A program made the position numbers and the translations under genes. From Liolophura sinensis (taxonomy: Eukaryota; Mollusca; Polyplacophora; Chitonida; Chitonidae): a stretch of DNA of 64,000 nt. The notes below the pieces were generated by a model. That model saw nothing but the letters and a program-made list of their open reading frames with translations, was not told the origin of the DNA and did not search any database. The stretch covers positions 24,345,608 to 24,409,607 of the forward strand of contig NC_088300.1 of the NCBI RefSeq assembly GCF_032854445.1. Direction: 5' to 3'. Shown one piece after another: positions 1 to 12,803 of the stretch; the stretch's first letter is position 1, and the number at the start of each line of letters is the position of its first letter.

Positions 1-348
1 ACCAACTGCACTACAATTAGCCAGACATGCCAGATGTAAGAAAATATTTGTACTGAAAAATTCACCAAGAGCTGTGGATTCCCATATATCACTTTCAGAG
101 CTATTTATAACCTGCAACCTAAATAGTTCTGTATTAAAAGTCAGTTGTAATGTTGTGATCTGATCTATCTTAAAACTCTATCTGTTGGTCAAACTTTTGA
201 TATTGCATCTTTTATCAAGGATCTCCTATCTTTAAACATTCATTTAACCATGAACCCAGGTTCAACATGGCATGAAATGAAAACTGTATTGCAAATATTA
301 GCTTATTTTATTCATTAGATACTAGGCTTTTAACGTTATATTCAAGTA

Positions 349-407
<59 letters not shown>

Positions 408-2269
408 AATTACATGTGACAGTGGTGATGCAGTTTTATAAGCTGATGATCCAGAAGGTCTCGAGTATTCTGCAAGTACATGTACATGTAAGTATTTTTG
501 AGTGATTTTCCTGTTTACTAAGTGTTTTGACAACAGTATTTTGAGTATAAAAATTATAGACTTGTTCAGTGACGCCTAATAGACTGTGAGTTATCACGAC
601 ATTTTTCTACTCAATTCTGTTAAGTTAATGTGCTAGATTATGTTGCTCTTTTTTTAAACGCTAAGAATTTGCCAATATATATGTATGGTAGTGATTTTAC
701 ATCAAATATAGCAGTGGATATTAATTACATTTCCTCAGATAGCAATCACATACTGATGTGGGGTAGAACCCTTGTGATGCATGTCAAAACCATGTGCAAG
801 TTTAATGCAAGTTAATAAATGTATTAGTAAATAGTTTTAAATGCTTTCAGTGGAGTAAGAAGCAGTGTGACTTTTAAAAAAAAAAAAAAAATTAAGCCAA
901 TGCTCACATATGTGCACTGTAGACCATTAAGCACATGGAACTACCATGGATCTATGTGAGGAATAAAAACCCCGTAAAACAATTTCAGGGCATCTCCAGC
1001 CGTCTAGCATCCCAAAGTATCATTTAATATTTTGAAATACATTAAAATATGTTAAAACATAGTAGTAATAAAATATAAACCAGGTTAGAGTCTCCAGGTG
1101 AACTGGCTATTCCTGAAAACAGTCCTCCTTCCATACTGTAGACAGGGGGTTAATCAGCATACATATGTAACACTGACAAGGATCGGGAAAAAGTACTTCA
1201 TAAACTTGTATTAAAACAAAAAACAAAAACAAAAAATTGACACGTTTCAAGTTTTCCATAAAGTTCAGTGAAGCAAAACTGAGCAACCACAGAGGCAGAA
1301 ACTTTCTCCCCCTAATTCTCTCAGCATCCGTTTTAATCTCAGTCAATTCTGTTCTCTGAGATTCAAGGCATAATGCTGGAGGCTGCAGAATGCTGCTCTG
1401 GCTACTTCCGTCTTCCTGTTCTTGCAGAAATTGATTCCGGTGTAACCCCAGATAATTTTATTAACACTGACATTGCCAGGCAGGGATAATCTTTCTTTAT
1501 TTTTTAGATATGCAGTTGGTATGAAACTACGGCTAAGCTAGAAAAAAAAAAACAGCCCCAAAGCTCTGGCATTTTCACTTTTTTCTCCAAAAAAAAAAAA
1601 AAAAAATACCCAAAAACTTTATTGCTGGTAAAATACTGGCTGTATTACCTGTGTTGTTCGCCAGAAACTTAATGACTGTAAATAATCTGTTGGGCCTTGA
1701 ACATTGTAAAATTTTTCTTACAGTGTACATGTACATACACATTTACACAAAATGTCACCATGTAACTTATATTGCAATTTCACACAATATAATGCCATGG
1801 AAAATTGTTAGTTCTTGAAACGTTACAATACATTTACTTCATAAATTGTTGCATGAGAACATCAGTTATTTATTGTCAGAAAGGAAAACTGTGCCCAGGG
1901 ACTATAAACCTATGAGTACTAAGTATCATATCATTTTCTTCTAACTTTCATGACCATCGAGAAATTCCAGACTGCTGTTCAGAGATTTACAGGTTACCCT
2001 AGGTGATACATGTACAAGTATTTCTACCACATTTTTCTAGCTTTAACACCAGTAATACAAAAATTCACAGTGTTCCATCGACAAGTCCTGTCCAGTACTT
2101 ACAGCACCAGGGAGCACATTTTTCTAGCTTTTACCCCAGTATTACAAATATTAAAGGAGAAGAAAATTCAAATATCAATCAAATACCATTGAAAAGAGTA
2201 TGCTTTTCCTCGCAGGAAAATTCTAATATGTACCTCAACTTGATAAATTATTAATAAAATCAGGCCCAA
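1..2269. other. no gene seen
   Basis: AT-rich, with poly(A) runs and the TA tract at 352-404. Around 2010-2150 a short direct repeat (ACATTTTTCTAGCTTT) occurs twice. No exon could be supported. Confidence 0.4.
352..404. repeat. (TA)n microsatellite
   Basis: Uninterrupted TA run of about 53 bases. Confidence 0.95.
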
Positions 2270-3240
2270 AATCGGCTGCGGGCGACTCCATTTTGCCTAA
2301 AAACTAGTCCCGAAGTATTCTGTGTTAGGAGGAGAATTGCCGTCGGAAACCGCCGAAGTGCAGTTCATACATTTCCGGAGGAAGTCTTCTTCCCTTGAAG
2401 GTAGCGAACAGTACAGTTCGTTTTCTGCTTGGTGTTGGGGAAACCAGATTGTTGAACGTAGGTTTCGAGCTTACACGAACAAGCTGGCAGTTTTAACGAC
2501 TCTCATTGGCTGACAGGCAGCATAAATTACAGGATGTTCAAGATGAAGGACGCGATGGACTCAGCGATTTATGTCAGCTTTGCCGTTTTTAGGCTTTACG
2601 TGTATGGCGAGGAAAAATTGCAAAATTATGCGGCAGACACCACCAGACAGAAATAAATGTGCTCTTTTCAGTCTATAATGTCATGTTTTTAGGTTTTCTT
2701 CTCCTTTAACAATGTGTTATGGGCAAGTCTGTCCATTGACAACTGGGAGATTATGCAATCACACGATGTATTGCTCTGTAAAACTTCTGATTCATTTCTA
2801 CCCGAGAAATCCGGCTGAATCATCAAGCTACCTGCAACAGGTAGGCTACAGTGGACGCTAGGTATGAGACGGCGCGGCGTGTGGCGAACGCACCAGGATT
2901 CTGAACGACTGAAGACATAGCGTAAAAATGATCTGAAAACTTGGGGCTGTTCTGACAACACTGCCGTAAGGCTGTCAAAATCGCGGGCAAACAAACAAAA
3001 TCTTACCTCAGTTGTGCTGTGTTTGTTTAAAAGCAGCAGCTCACTGTATTCGCTGAAGGTTGAGTCTGTGTGTTAAAAAGCCAACAGGAAAACACTGCAA
3101 TGTTGACTTTAGGCTCGCTGATCTCGTCGACTGTGTCGCAAGCCGATAGCTACCTATCTGCCATCAGTGGACGGTGTCAGGTCTCGCTGGCAACGTGAGG
3201 TCGCGAGACTAGTCCAGATAATGTCTCGAAGGCCATAAAT
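2270..3240. other. CpG-denser stretch, no gene recognised
   Basis: CG dinucleotides are visibly more frequent than in the AT-rich surroundings (for example CTGCGGGCGACT and GACGGCGCGGCGTG). This could mark a promoter or an untranslated first exon of a gene not visible here. The minus-strand frame 2689-2994 (101 codons) matches nothing I know. Confidence 0.25.
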
Positions 3241-3730
3241 AGCTGATTATATACCTATATATGCCTGGAAGACCACCTGCTTATTATGTGCTCTTCACAA
3301 GAAAAACAGACCCACTGGACCGATAGCAAATAGGCTTACGTCTTCCCTATATAAACTGATATAAAACATGTAAGATATCAGTATATATAGGCCTACGGAT
3401 TTCTTTGAAGAAATTAAAACCCATGTGTGTATTCTATTAACATTGGATGTAGAATGTTCTACCTCCAAGGATTTCTAAATATATGAATATGTATATTGTA
3501 CGCCTATATGTTTATTGAAGGGAAAGGTATACGCCCACCCCACCCTCAACCACTCCTCTTATTCTACCAATGTTTGTTTTTGTGCATGTAAAGATTCGCC
3601 AAGGAATATGTCGCTTTTCCCACATCCCTGACACCCTGCAACTAAAGGCAGTGCAGATACAGGCACGCTACAGAAAAGGCGCATACATTTCAGCTCTATT
3701 AGCCTACGGACATGCGTGCGGTTAATCTTC

Positions 3731-3731
<1 letters not shown>

Positions 3732-3824
<93 letters not shown>
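3732..3824. repeat. (TA)n microsatellite
   Basis: TA run of about 93 bases followed by (ATA)n. Confidence 0.95.
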
Positions 3825-3829
<5 letters not shown>

Positions 3830-3841
3830 CAATAATAATAA

Positions 3842-4095
3842 TAATAACAATTTGTTAATTTTAACAAAAAGTCTGTTGTGTGAGCGATGTTATAATGTAT
3901 TCTGTTATATTCAACATAATATCCTAAAAAAACCCTCTTAATTTCAACTTTAATTTTTAATTTTCCTTGTGTGAGTGAGGCTATATTGCATTCTGTTATG
4001 TCCAATATAATATCTTGTGAGTCTGTCTCAGTCCTTATGTAGAATTAAATGGATACGTGTGTTTAACATTAACAGAATAATACACAAATTATTAC
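3842..4095. repeat. dispersed repeat shared with ITIH intron 2
   Basis: AAAAAGTCTGTTGTGTGAGC and TATTCAACATAATATCCT recur at 21236-21400 and 47590-47760 (AACAGAAAGTCTGTTATT). An unclassified interspersed element. Confidence 0.5.
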
Positions 4096-4270
4096 ATGTA
4101 TAGCATCATTCAGACAACATATACATTATGTTAAATTTAGCAGATTACTTTTTTTCTTTTTTTTAGACCACAATATGCCGATGGCGCTAACAAAAACCGT
4201 TCTTTATAACAATTCTATAGAACGTCATGCTTTTAACTGAATTTCATTATAAAAGTTATAACGAGCTTTA

Positions 4271-4612
4271 GTGAGTGAGTGAGTGCTTAGGGCTTATCGT
4301 CGTACTTAACAATTTTTCAGACATATGACGACGAAAGAGCCCTCAGAACGCATGTACGTGTAATATACCTCCTTGTTGCACCGCGGATTTCCACCACCCT
4401 TTTATCTAGTGCTGCATCACTGAGGCGATTTACCAAAGGCAAGTAAGGCGCCCCGCCCGAGCCATAATACTGATACGGCTCAGCCAGTCGTTGTACTATC
4501 CCCTTAATGCTAAGCTTCAAGTGAGGAAGCTATAACTTCTTCCTTTAAGGTGTTAGGTGTGACCCGACCCAGGATTGACCCTGCCTACCGCCCCCGAAGC
4601 GGATGCTCTACA
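4271..4612 (-). mobile_element. SINE family 2 (GTGAGTGAGT end, tRNA-like head)
   Basis: One end has GAGTGAGTGAGTGCTTAGGG and an AACAATTTTTCAG core, and the other a tRNA-like head (read on the minus strand). Same family as 9928-10260, 12804-13158, 30761-31072 and 60791-61453. Confidence 0.7.
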
Positions 4613-5612
4613 AAAAGAATTTCAGTGCGCGGTTAGTTTTGGATCATAGCAATGAAATCCCATAGAACAAGGTTAAATAAATATAATGCTGAAAAATGGT
4701 CGTTCTTTAATTGGAACAATCCTCAAATTATATACATGCTGTTCATCTGTGTCAACAGGGAGACAGACCTTGATTGACATACCTGCACACTCAAAAAATC
4801 ACATAAGATAACAGGCTTTCTATTAAATTTAACAGATTCTTTAGAGCTCCCCAAACTCATTATGCATTGATTCTGATTGTGTTTATACTTGCTGACCTTC
4901 TGTTTGTATGACAATTAAATTTAGCCCAGACTACCGTTAATAATAGGCTACTTGTATTCTTGTTCGCGAAGCCTTTGCGATATAAATCTGTCGAAGATGA
5001 GCGTAAGACCTTTTGCGCAGTCTATATAACAGTCTAAGAAAAATATGGTGCGGATATATATACATGTACATGTGAGAAAGTTCGTCATAAACCTGCCCAG
5101 GGTCGGTGGTTTGCCTAGGCACTTTCACCGTTGCATATTAAGCATATTTTCTTGATTTTATTTATTCATCACGATGGAATTACAACCATGATTAAATAAA
5201 GCTCTTAGGGAGCTAGCTCTAGCCCCTGACAATGGAAAAGATATACTTAAATAGCAAACCAAGCAGACGTGATATATTATAGTAGACAACGCAGAGTATT
5301 AAATAATCAGTTGTGGTAATGTAATGTACATGTATGTGCTACATACCAAACGAGTAGAAACTAAATTTGCAATAAATATTTTTTGATCTCAGATTTAAAT
5401 AGAAAAGCTGAAGGAACTAGCCGTGGGTTTGTTGGCAATTTATTCCATTCCCGTGGGCATGATATATATGATATGGCATAAGACAATGCACTCAAGTAAA
5501 ATATATAAATATTACATCTTATTTCATGCACACTGACACTGAATCAGTAAATGAGTCATGGTATTTGACTACTTTCACAGTGGCTAATTTCCACATCCCT
5601 TAACCTACTCTC

Positions 5613-5653
5613 CGTGTGTGTGCGCGCGCGCGTGCGCGTGTGTGTGTGTGTGT
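5613..5653. repeat. alternating GT/GC tract
   Basis: GTGTGTGTGCGCGCGCGCGT followed by more GT. Pure alternating purine-pyrimidine, able to adopt Z-DNA. Confidence 0.85.
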
Positions 5654-5818
5654 TCGCCAGTGGGAATATTTTTGACAAATAATGTATATTTGAGATAGAG
5701 TAGCGTAAACATTATATCGTCAGTATATAACCAGTGGCCTTCAGATCTTCGCAAAGACACAAACAACATACATACATATATATCGTATATCTGTACATAT
5801 TCCTTGGCGAATCCTTAC

Positions 5819-5877
5819 ATTAAACGCTGGAGTTTCCATCTATATTTGCTTCAGAGATTAAACGCTGGAGTTTCCAC
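5819..5877. repeat. 39-bp direct repeat, two units
   Basis: ATTAAACGCTGGAGTTTCCA at 5819-5838 and again at 5858-5877. Confidence 0.85.
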
Positions 5878-6532
5878 CAATGTTTGCTCCATCGATTACA
5901 CACCGCTGCTATACACCAACCACATCAAGGTTTAATTCTTTCTATTTCGATTGCGAGAGTATAGAGTTACCCTGGAAGCACCTGCTTGAAGACCCTGAAG
6001 AGCGACCAGGAGATATAAGATTCTCAGGTTTTTCCAACATGCTGCTTTTGAGCGTAGGCTTTGCCTATCTTTGGAACGAGTACCTTGACGTGTCTCACAA
6101 TCATTAACTACATCCACTGTAAAGTTTTTGTTTCTCGCAGATTTCGTGGTAAACTTTTCCATGCAGCTACATGAAATGCTAATTTTAATCTTGAAAAAGA
6201 CGGCATAAAATTCTCTAATTTTCTTGGAGCCTTCGCTTATAACCGCACTTTTGACATCTATGTTGTCAATGTCCATGTCAAGCGGTGGAAGTGGAGGAAA
6301 GAGCGAGGGTCGTACGGGGAGGTAGGGGAAAAGGGTGTGTGGACGTTGGGGTTTTACACCTATTTTTCCCGCTCACATGTCACTGCTGCCAAATTGCTTG
6401 TCTTAATACTTTTGAAAATTACCGAACTTCACTATTCTCGGTAATTTCTTTTCAAATTAGCGGTGAACAGAAGTCGAAAGGCTGTTAATTTGGGCAGTCT
6501 TAATGACTCTGTGTGGGTAACTGTGTGTGTCA

Positions 6533-7003
6533 TATATATATTGAAACGCATTAAAAACGCACTAGAGATAAAAAGCGCAAATGACGCTAAACTAAATTTT
6601 ATTTGGCGTTGACTGTGTATTACATTCACACTCAGATAAGTCATCCAATGACATGTCATTGGAAAGCACACAATTTAAATGTAGAGGAAATGGAACATAC
6701 AAGAGGTTCAGAGACAAAATCAGTACCGGGTATGACCACCACTGTTTGCAATGCATGTCACACAACGCCTTGTCATGGAAACTATCAGTGTCTAGGATAA
6801 CAGTTTATGGTATCCTACGCCAATCACACTGTAGGACAAGTGCGAGATCTCTAACGTTGGCGATTTGATATCGACATGCAATGCGCTGTCCCAGGTATTC
6901 CCACAGGTGATTGATGGGCGATACACCGGGAGATACATGTAAGGCAGGCCATGGCATAACAGGTATATTATTCTCTGCCAGGAAGCCCACGTGCATATAC
7001 AAC
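6533..7003 (-). mobile_element. Tc1/mariner-type transposase relic
   Basis: The minus-strand frame at 6805-7002 reads FLAENNIPVMPWPAL, then SPINHLWEYLGQRIA, the end of a Tc1-family DDE transposase. After a one-base frameshift MTRRCVTCIANSGGHTRY follows, ending at TGA 6720-6722, as expected for a Tc1 C-terminus. The catalytic Glu of the PIE-HLW motif is Asn and the N-terminal part is missing, so the copy is dead. Possible 3' end near 6533. Confidence 0.75.
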
Positions 7004-7032
7004 AGGGTGAAGAGAAAAGACGTGCTGAAACT

Positions 7033-7125
7033 AAGCTTAATCTGGGATGAACTTAAGAGATGAGCTTAATCTGGGACGAACATAAGAAATAGGCTTAATC
7101 TAGGATGAACATAAGAGATGAAATT
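7033..7125. repeat. about 30-bp tandem repeat, three units
   Basis: GCTTAATCTGGGATGAACTT type units with small differences. Confidence 0.75.
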
Positions 7126-8264
7126 TAGTTGACTTTAATTTAACTTAGTTTATTTTTTATCCATTCTGCGTTAAGCTAAATCAGTTGGCTACAGGAGGAC
7201 AGTTTTACCCCGCTGTTATGTAGTTAATAATATAAAGTACAATTGCGTGGTGCCGTTCAGTTAAGCTAAATCAATATACCAGCATTCGTTTTCTAAATAT
7301 CACCTTGGTGACTGAAACGTTCGTTTTAATAATTTGATTTTGTAGTTTTAAATTGACCATCGTAATTTCTCCATGTTCACAGAGACCATAGTGACAAAAT
7401 ACGCCAGAAAATCTCTCGATGACGAATTAGGCACCGAACTTTATTAACAGCACTAAGCTTTCTGCCTGTCTGTGGGAGCCTTTAAAAACTGTGTCGTTTA
7501 GTAGAATTATCTGGAAATTGACACAGTCCTGGAATCTTGTATGTCATCACTAGAGTTCTTAAACGATTAGTGTTCTCACCGAGGTGACTGATAGGTCCGA
7601 TGGCCACAAGCTGGCTGTGCATTACGGTATATTACCTCCGTGGTCAGGTGCCCATGCAGTTTCGAGAGATAGACTAAAAGAAAAGAAAACAAATAATTTA
7701 CCCATAGTTACTTCGGGAGCGTGGCGGAAACACACATACTTCGGCCACATAACGTGTTTGTTAATGTTTTCTCTGGAACTCTAACGAGATCATGTTGTAG
7801 AGAAACAAGATATATGACTGCGCGTCACATGGTACCTCACGCTCAAATTGTTAAAAAACAAAACAGTGTTCGGGTGACGTCAACGGAAACAGTAGCCCTC
7901 TTGAGTTTGACAAATAACTCGTGACTCATTGGTTAAAATTAATTACCTAACGGCGCTTTCGAGTTTCTCACTGTGTGCATTATTTCTTCCTCTGAACTGC
8001 GATACCTCGGCTATGCAACATCACGAAAATGAAAAATTAGGCTTTTAAAACTTTATGTGGTACACTTCGTTGATGCATATATACATTTTGTCTAGTGTAT
8101 ACCAGCAGTGTGGATATACTGTGATCAATAAGACATAGAACGCGTGGCTGCCATGGGGAGGGTTTTATCGCAATCCGCCCACCCCTTCGTACCTTACCGT
8201 TGTGTCATCGCTTTGTATCTCGAGCTATCACTTCGTTGATCATCGTCCCATCGCTTCGTGCCAA
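7126..8264. other. no gene seen
   Basis: Unique-looking AT-rich sequence without supported exons. Confidence 0.4.
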
Positions 8265-8500
8265 CGTCCCATCGTCTATGTGACATCCTGCCATCGCTTC
8301 TTGAGATCGTTCCATCGGTTATGTGTCATCCTGACATCGCTTCTTGAGATCGTTCCATCGACTATGTGCCATTCTGCCATTCGCTTCGTTTCATCGATCG
8401 TTCAGTGGGCAATGTGTCATCCTGCTATCACTTCGTGCCATCGATCGTTCTGTCGGCAACGTGCCATCCTGCCATCGCTTCGTGCCATCTACGGGCGATA
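8265..8500. repeat. 43-48-bp minisatellite
   Basis: About five units with CATCCTGCCATCGCTTC; starts at 8281, 8324, 8367, 8415 and 8462. Confidence 0.8.
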
Positions 8501-9927
8501 TTACAATGAAGCAATGAAGCTTCCACAGGGTCCGTTTTATGTCACTTTCACTTTTACTTTCTTCTCCCCCAGACTCCATGATGTTTCTCAGTAAGACCTG
8601 CACTCTGATACATGCTCTTTATACACACGAGTACATGTCACGGAAGCTGAGGCAAGCCACGACAGCTTAAAAGCTCGGTACTGGGATACTGGTATAGGCA
8701 TGGCTATGTAGATCGAAGCTTGGATCTACTACGCACCCCAGGGTAATATAAGACCAATTTCAGTACTGGATTGTCACCTTGGTCAGGTTTATATGTGTGG
8801 TGAAAATCGGGATGCCCGGCGCAAACCACCTACTTTTATATAGGTGCTTGATTATAGTTCGAGTGCACTGACGATAATAGTCCATGGGCAATGGCCCAAA
8901 CTTCCACATAATGGTACCACCCAGGTTGGCCAAATCTCTTTGCTATTTTTAAGCTGGTACATGTCTTTAGTTCATGTTTTGATATGATAGCTCTCACAGA
9001 TGGGTAGCTCTGTATGGGTTATGTCCTCTTTAATAAACGTACTTATTGTTCAAAGTGCCAACTCATACATTGCCAACATTCATACCATAACAGCGCTATT
9101 TGAACTTCCAGTCAACTCAGGAACAGTTTACCTTTGTGAATATTTCCTTAACTAATTCAAGCTATTCTTCTCAAACATATTGGCAGATTTTTTGATGAAA
9201 GATAACATTTTAGCCCTCTCTGGAGTGTGAGAGGGGTAAGCTACAGGAGCGAGAAGGACCGCATCAGCAATTTTCTTTGCAGCCAGAAAATGACAGAAGA
9301 CACAAAATAATGTTTTGTAACATTTTAGGGCATTCTGTCATGGTTGTATGAACAATTATCAGCTGACTTCAGGTCTAAATATCCAAATGGTAAATACAAA
9401 ATGATACACAGTAGCGGTCTTTCCACATGACCCCAAATACCAAACACCAAAGGAAACTGGAAGACTTTTGATTCTTTCAGAGGGACTTTCACACTATCAC
9501 TTAACTGTCAGCGGGTGCCATGGATGTTTAACTAATATCTTGTTCCTTAATTTGATGTCTTAGTTGCCTGATGGCTTTAATTATGGAACCCTGGGTGACG
9601 GAAGTCATTGGTTCATTGCAAGGTCAAGCTGCCTTGACTGAGGAGAAGATTTCTTTTCTCATCCGAAAAACAAAGTAGTGTTTCATGCAACTCACTCTGA
9701 AACATGTTTATTTGTGGACGTTTTGACCTTGATGTTAAATTTGTCAGGCGAAGGACTTTTTGATGTAGAGGAGCTATTCATTGAATGTTTTCATTAACTG
9801 CTATAATCTCTTTCTCTTCCTCCCTTGCACTACTTCTGGAGAAATAAATGAATGGTTATGGCTGAACACCGCTATTACTGGAGGAAGACTCCTCTTTGTG
9901 TAAAATCTGGAGCTTCTATTGCACGAT
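8501..9927. other. no gene seen
   Basis: Unique-looking sequence; no repeat or exon supported. Confidence 0.4.
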
Positions 9928-10260
9928 GACGGTTTAGATCGTTTAGGGCGTCCGCTTCGGGGGTGGTATATCCAGGGTCAATTCTGGGTCGGGTCACACT
10001 TGAGACCTTAAAACAGGAAATTGTAGCATTCAACATCAAGGGGATAGTGGATGATATTCCGTATCAGTATAATTTCTCATTTCGGACGACTTACTTGCCT
10101 TCGGTAAGTCCTCTCAGTGAAGCTGCCCTAGATGAAAGAGCGGTGGAAATCCGTCCTGCAACAAAGAGACACATTGCATGCACTCTGGGGACTCCTTCGT
10201 CGTCATATGACTGAAAATTGTTAAATACAACGTTAAACCCTAAGCATCCACTCACTCACT
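9928..10260 (+). mobile_element. SINE family 2 copy
   Basis: Opposite orientation to 4271-4612: degenerate tRNA-like head at left (TAGGGCGTCCGCTTCGGGG), tail CACTCACTCACT at right. Confidence 0.7.
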
Positions 10261-10307
10261 CTAAAGCATGGATCTAGGTCCGTCTGGTGTAGGGCAAAGA
10301 TTCTTTG

Positions 10308-10392
10308 GTTTATTTATTTATTTGATAGGTGCTTTACGCCATACTCAAGAATGTTTCATTTATACGACAGTGGCTAGCATTATGGTGGCAAA
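10308..10392 (-). mobile_element. SINE family 1 tail fragment
   Basis: TTATTTATTTGATAGGTGCT and GTGGCTAGCATTATGGTGG remain. Confidence 0.6.
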
Positions 10393-12088
10393 GATTCTCT
10401 AGTCAAGTTGCTGTTCTAAGTATGCTGCCATGTGCACCTACCTAAGCAAACTGGATAGGAGACACGGGTGTTTTCTTCCATTAGAGAACTGCATCTGCAT
10501 GATATTCCTTGAGACATATTTGTCTGCCACACTGTTGGGATAGTGTGCGCGCTCAATTTTATCTCCAGGGCGAATATGTTGAGATCTATCAAAACACGTT
10601 TCGGGTTGAACGCTCTGGAAGTAGTTGGTGTATCCCTAGAAAATCGTCTACAAGTGATAGTTACAGGTCAATCACAAGCACCTTTGGATAGTACAGTCAA
10701 GTCTTCATCATGGTGAAAATACTACTGAACTAGCAGTCATGTTACATTTTTGGAATTTGTTCAAGTTCAACTCCTCTTGCCTGATGTCCACCGCTCGTCG
10801 TAGAAAGTTCCACGAACCTATAATCTTCTCGCGATATCAAGGATTCAGAGTCATCATGAAAACAATGAAAGACACCGATCCGCTCCAATTGCATAGAGGT
10901 TTCTTATCAACGAATGATATACAGTATCCATTAAGAAATAGTTTGTTTCAGTGTCAATTCAGCCAATGCATTTATGGCTCTATACAAGTATGTGTGTTTT
11001 AATGTACCGGTTTAGCAGTCTGCATTTATCAAGTTGCAAAGACTTTATGTTATATCACGGCTTACAATGTTGTCAGAAAAGACCACTTAAGTATCCAGTG
11101 TTTTAAAGGCAATTTACTGGTTGTAAAAATTTGGAAAAAAAGTATATTGTCTGACATACACTTCATAATAGTGTTTTTTTTTCTTTTGTTTTTTTTTTCT
11201 ACCGTTAACTCAAAGTAGACATTTACACTCTGCAAAGGGTATCAGGGAATAATTTAGTCCTTACTCTTATTGTCTATCGGAACTTTCACTTACCAGTATT
11301 CTTGATGGAAGGTCAAAAAATCTGATCGAAGGTTTGCTCTGACATTGTAGTTTTCAGTCACGAATATGACAGGTAAGGAAATGACACGAACTTTTACTTA
11401 CCTGATCTAATCTACCTTAACTCACCGTATTAATGGGAGCAAATAAAAGTACACAGCTAAGTATACCCTAATTCCTCCTTTTCGCGTATGAAAGAGCAAC
11501 TTTCGGTCCAATTCATGTACATTTTCAATTTGATTTTGGAGACAAAACTACTTTGGCTGAGTTGACCAGTTCCAGGGCTAAACAAAAAATATAGTTTTAT
11601 CAGTCTACACAGAATAATGCCTTCAGAATGTGCTTAAATAAACACCATGTAAACGTGTGAACAGCTTGAAGAATTACAGTATGAACTGTTGATAAACTGT
11701 TATCAACCCAGCTGAAAACCTTGCAAATCTAACATGTAAATGTACAGGCCTGTTGAATATTCAGTTAATAGCGTACAGGAAATGTAGACAGATTGTGGAC
11801 TGCTAAATTGTCTTTGATTCATAATTTAGTCCTTACTCTTAGTGTTTGGCGGAACTTTCACTTACCAATATTCTTGATGGAATGTCAAGAAAGTCTTTGC
11901 TTCATCAACAATCAAATCCGCCGTTTAAATTGGTCTTATTACATTATAAACTGAGAGTTCAAGAGGTACTGACGTCTCTCTTGCTTTTTGTAATTTGCGC
12001 ATAAGGTGATTTTTCATTTCATTTTCATTTTACCAAACTGTGTGATAAAACTACCATTGCAGAAAGGCTATCATGGCTTAATTTACTT
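10393..12088. other. no gene seen
   Basis: A local repeat pair (TAATTTAGTCCTTACTCTTA at about 11250 and 11823, each followed by ACTTTCACTTACCA-like sequence) is the only structure noted. Confidence 0.4.
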
Positions 12089-12454
12089 CTATACTGACCC
12101 TATAAACCAATTAGGTTTGACCACCTCAGGTGGTACCAATATCATGTCTGGCTCATGGATCTCTGGTCCGAGATTGCTCTCGTCCGGTTTAGCAAAATTT
12201 TGCTGCATTCAGCTACAGAAGGCTCCAAATCAACGTCAGAGCGCACTCAATTTAAAAACCTGATACAGATGCCGTGGTAGCTTGTCACTGCGTTTGAAAC
12301 ATCCTTGGCCGAACAAAATTGATTCAGCAGGTCTGGCTGCTTTGCACATCTCAAGGTTTTCCCCAAGCAGCTCAGCGAGTTGTGTTTGTTCTAGGGGACA
12401 CAGCTCCCAGAGTATATTAATGTCAGGAGTTGCTTCCCGTAGTGTTTCGTATTT
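12089..12454 (-). pseudogene. unrecognised coding-like relic
   Basis: On the minus strand one frame reads YETLREATPDINILWELCPL, QTQLAELLGENLEMCKAARP, then SILFGQGCFKRSDKLPRHLY. It meets three TGA codons within 30 bases (12209-12238), then continues in the same frame as MQQNFAKPDESNLGPEIHEP up to a TAG at 12089. The composition is clearly protein-like. TGA arising from CGA by deamination would explain the cluster. The family was not recognised. Confidence 0.4.
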
Positions 12455-12803
12455 TCAAATCTGCTTTCGTGTACATAACCATGTTGATTTCCCAAATAAT
12501 TAATACCCGTGAGGAGTCATAACTCATGCTCTATAGTTTCAAATTTCATTCTACATTTCATTCGTTACGTCCAGGCATTGTGAACTTTTCTCATTCCACA
12601 AAATTATTCCAATAATGGTCACAAAATCAACACAACCCTCCCGATATGGGCTTCCTCGATATGGCACCGAAAGCTTTAAGCACTATCAGCAAAAAAATTC
12701 GACAGAGAATAACAACTGACATGTCGGTATCACATGAAAAATAAAACAAACCGAAACTGATGACCAATACATTTAAATTTACTTAATTATTATTGCCATT
12801 ATT

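Larger units (their letters stand above)
4613..6532. other. no gene seen
   Basis: Contains a scrap of SINE family 3 (5056-5128), the GT/GC tract and the 39-bp repeat. The minus frame 5932-6276 has no recognisable motif. Confidence 0.4.

Noticed and set aside
3559-4005. 148-codon minus-strand frame
   Set aside because: Mostly a Tyr-Ile run from the TA microsatellite. Similar artefacts lie at 342-533, 33976-34236, 44172-44397 and 55394-55745.
8202-8594. 130-codon frame rich in Ser, Cys and His
   Set aside because: Translation of the 43-48-bp minisatellite; no domain.
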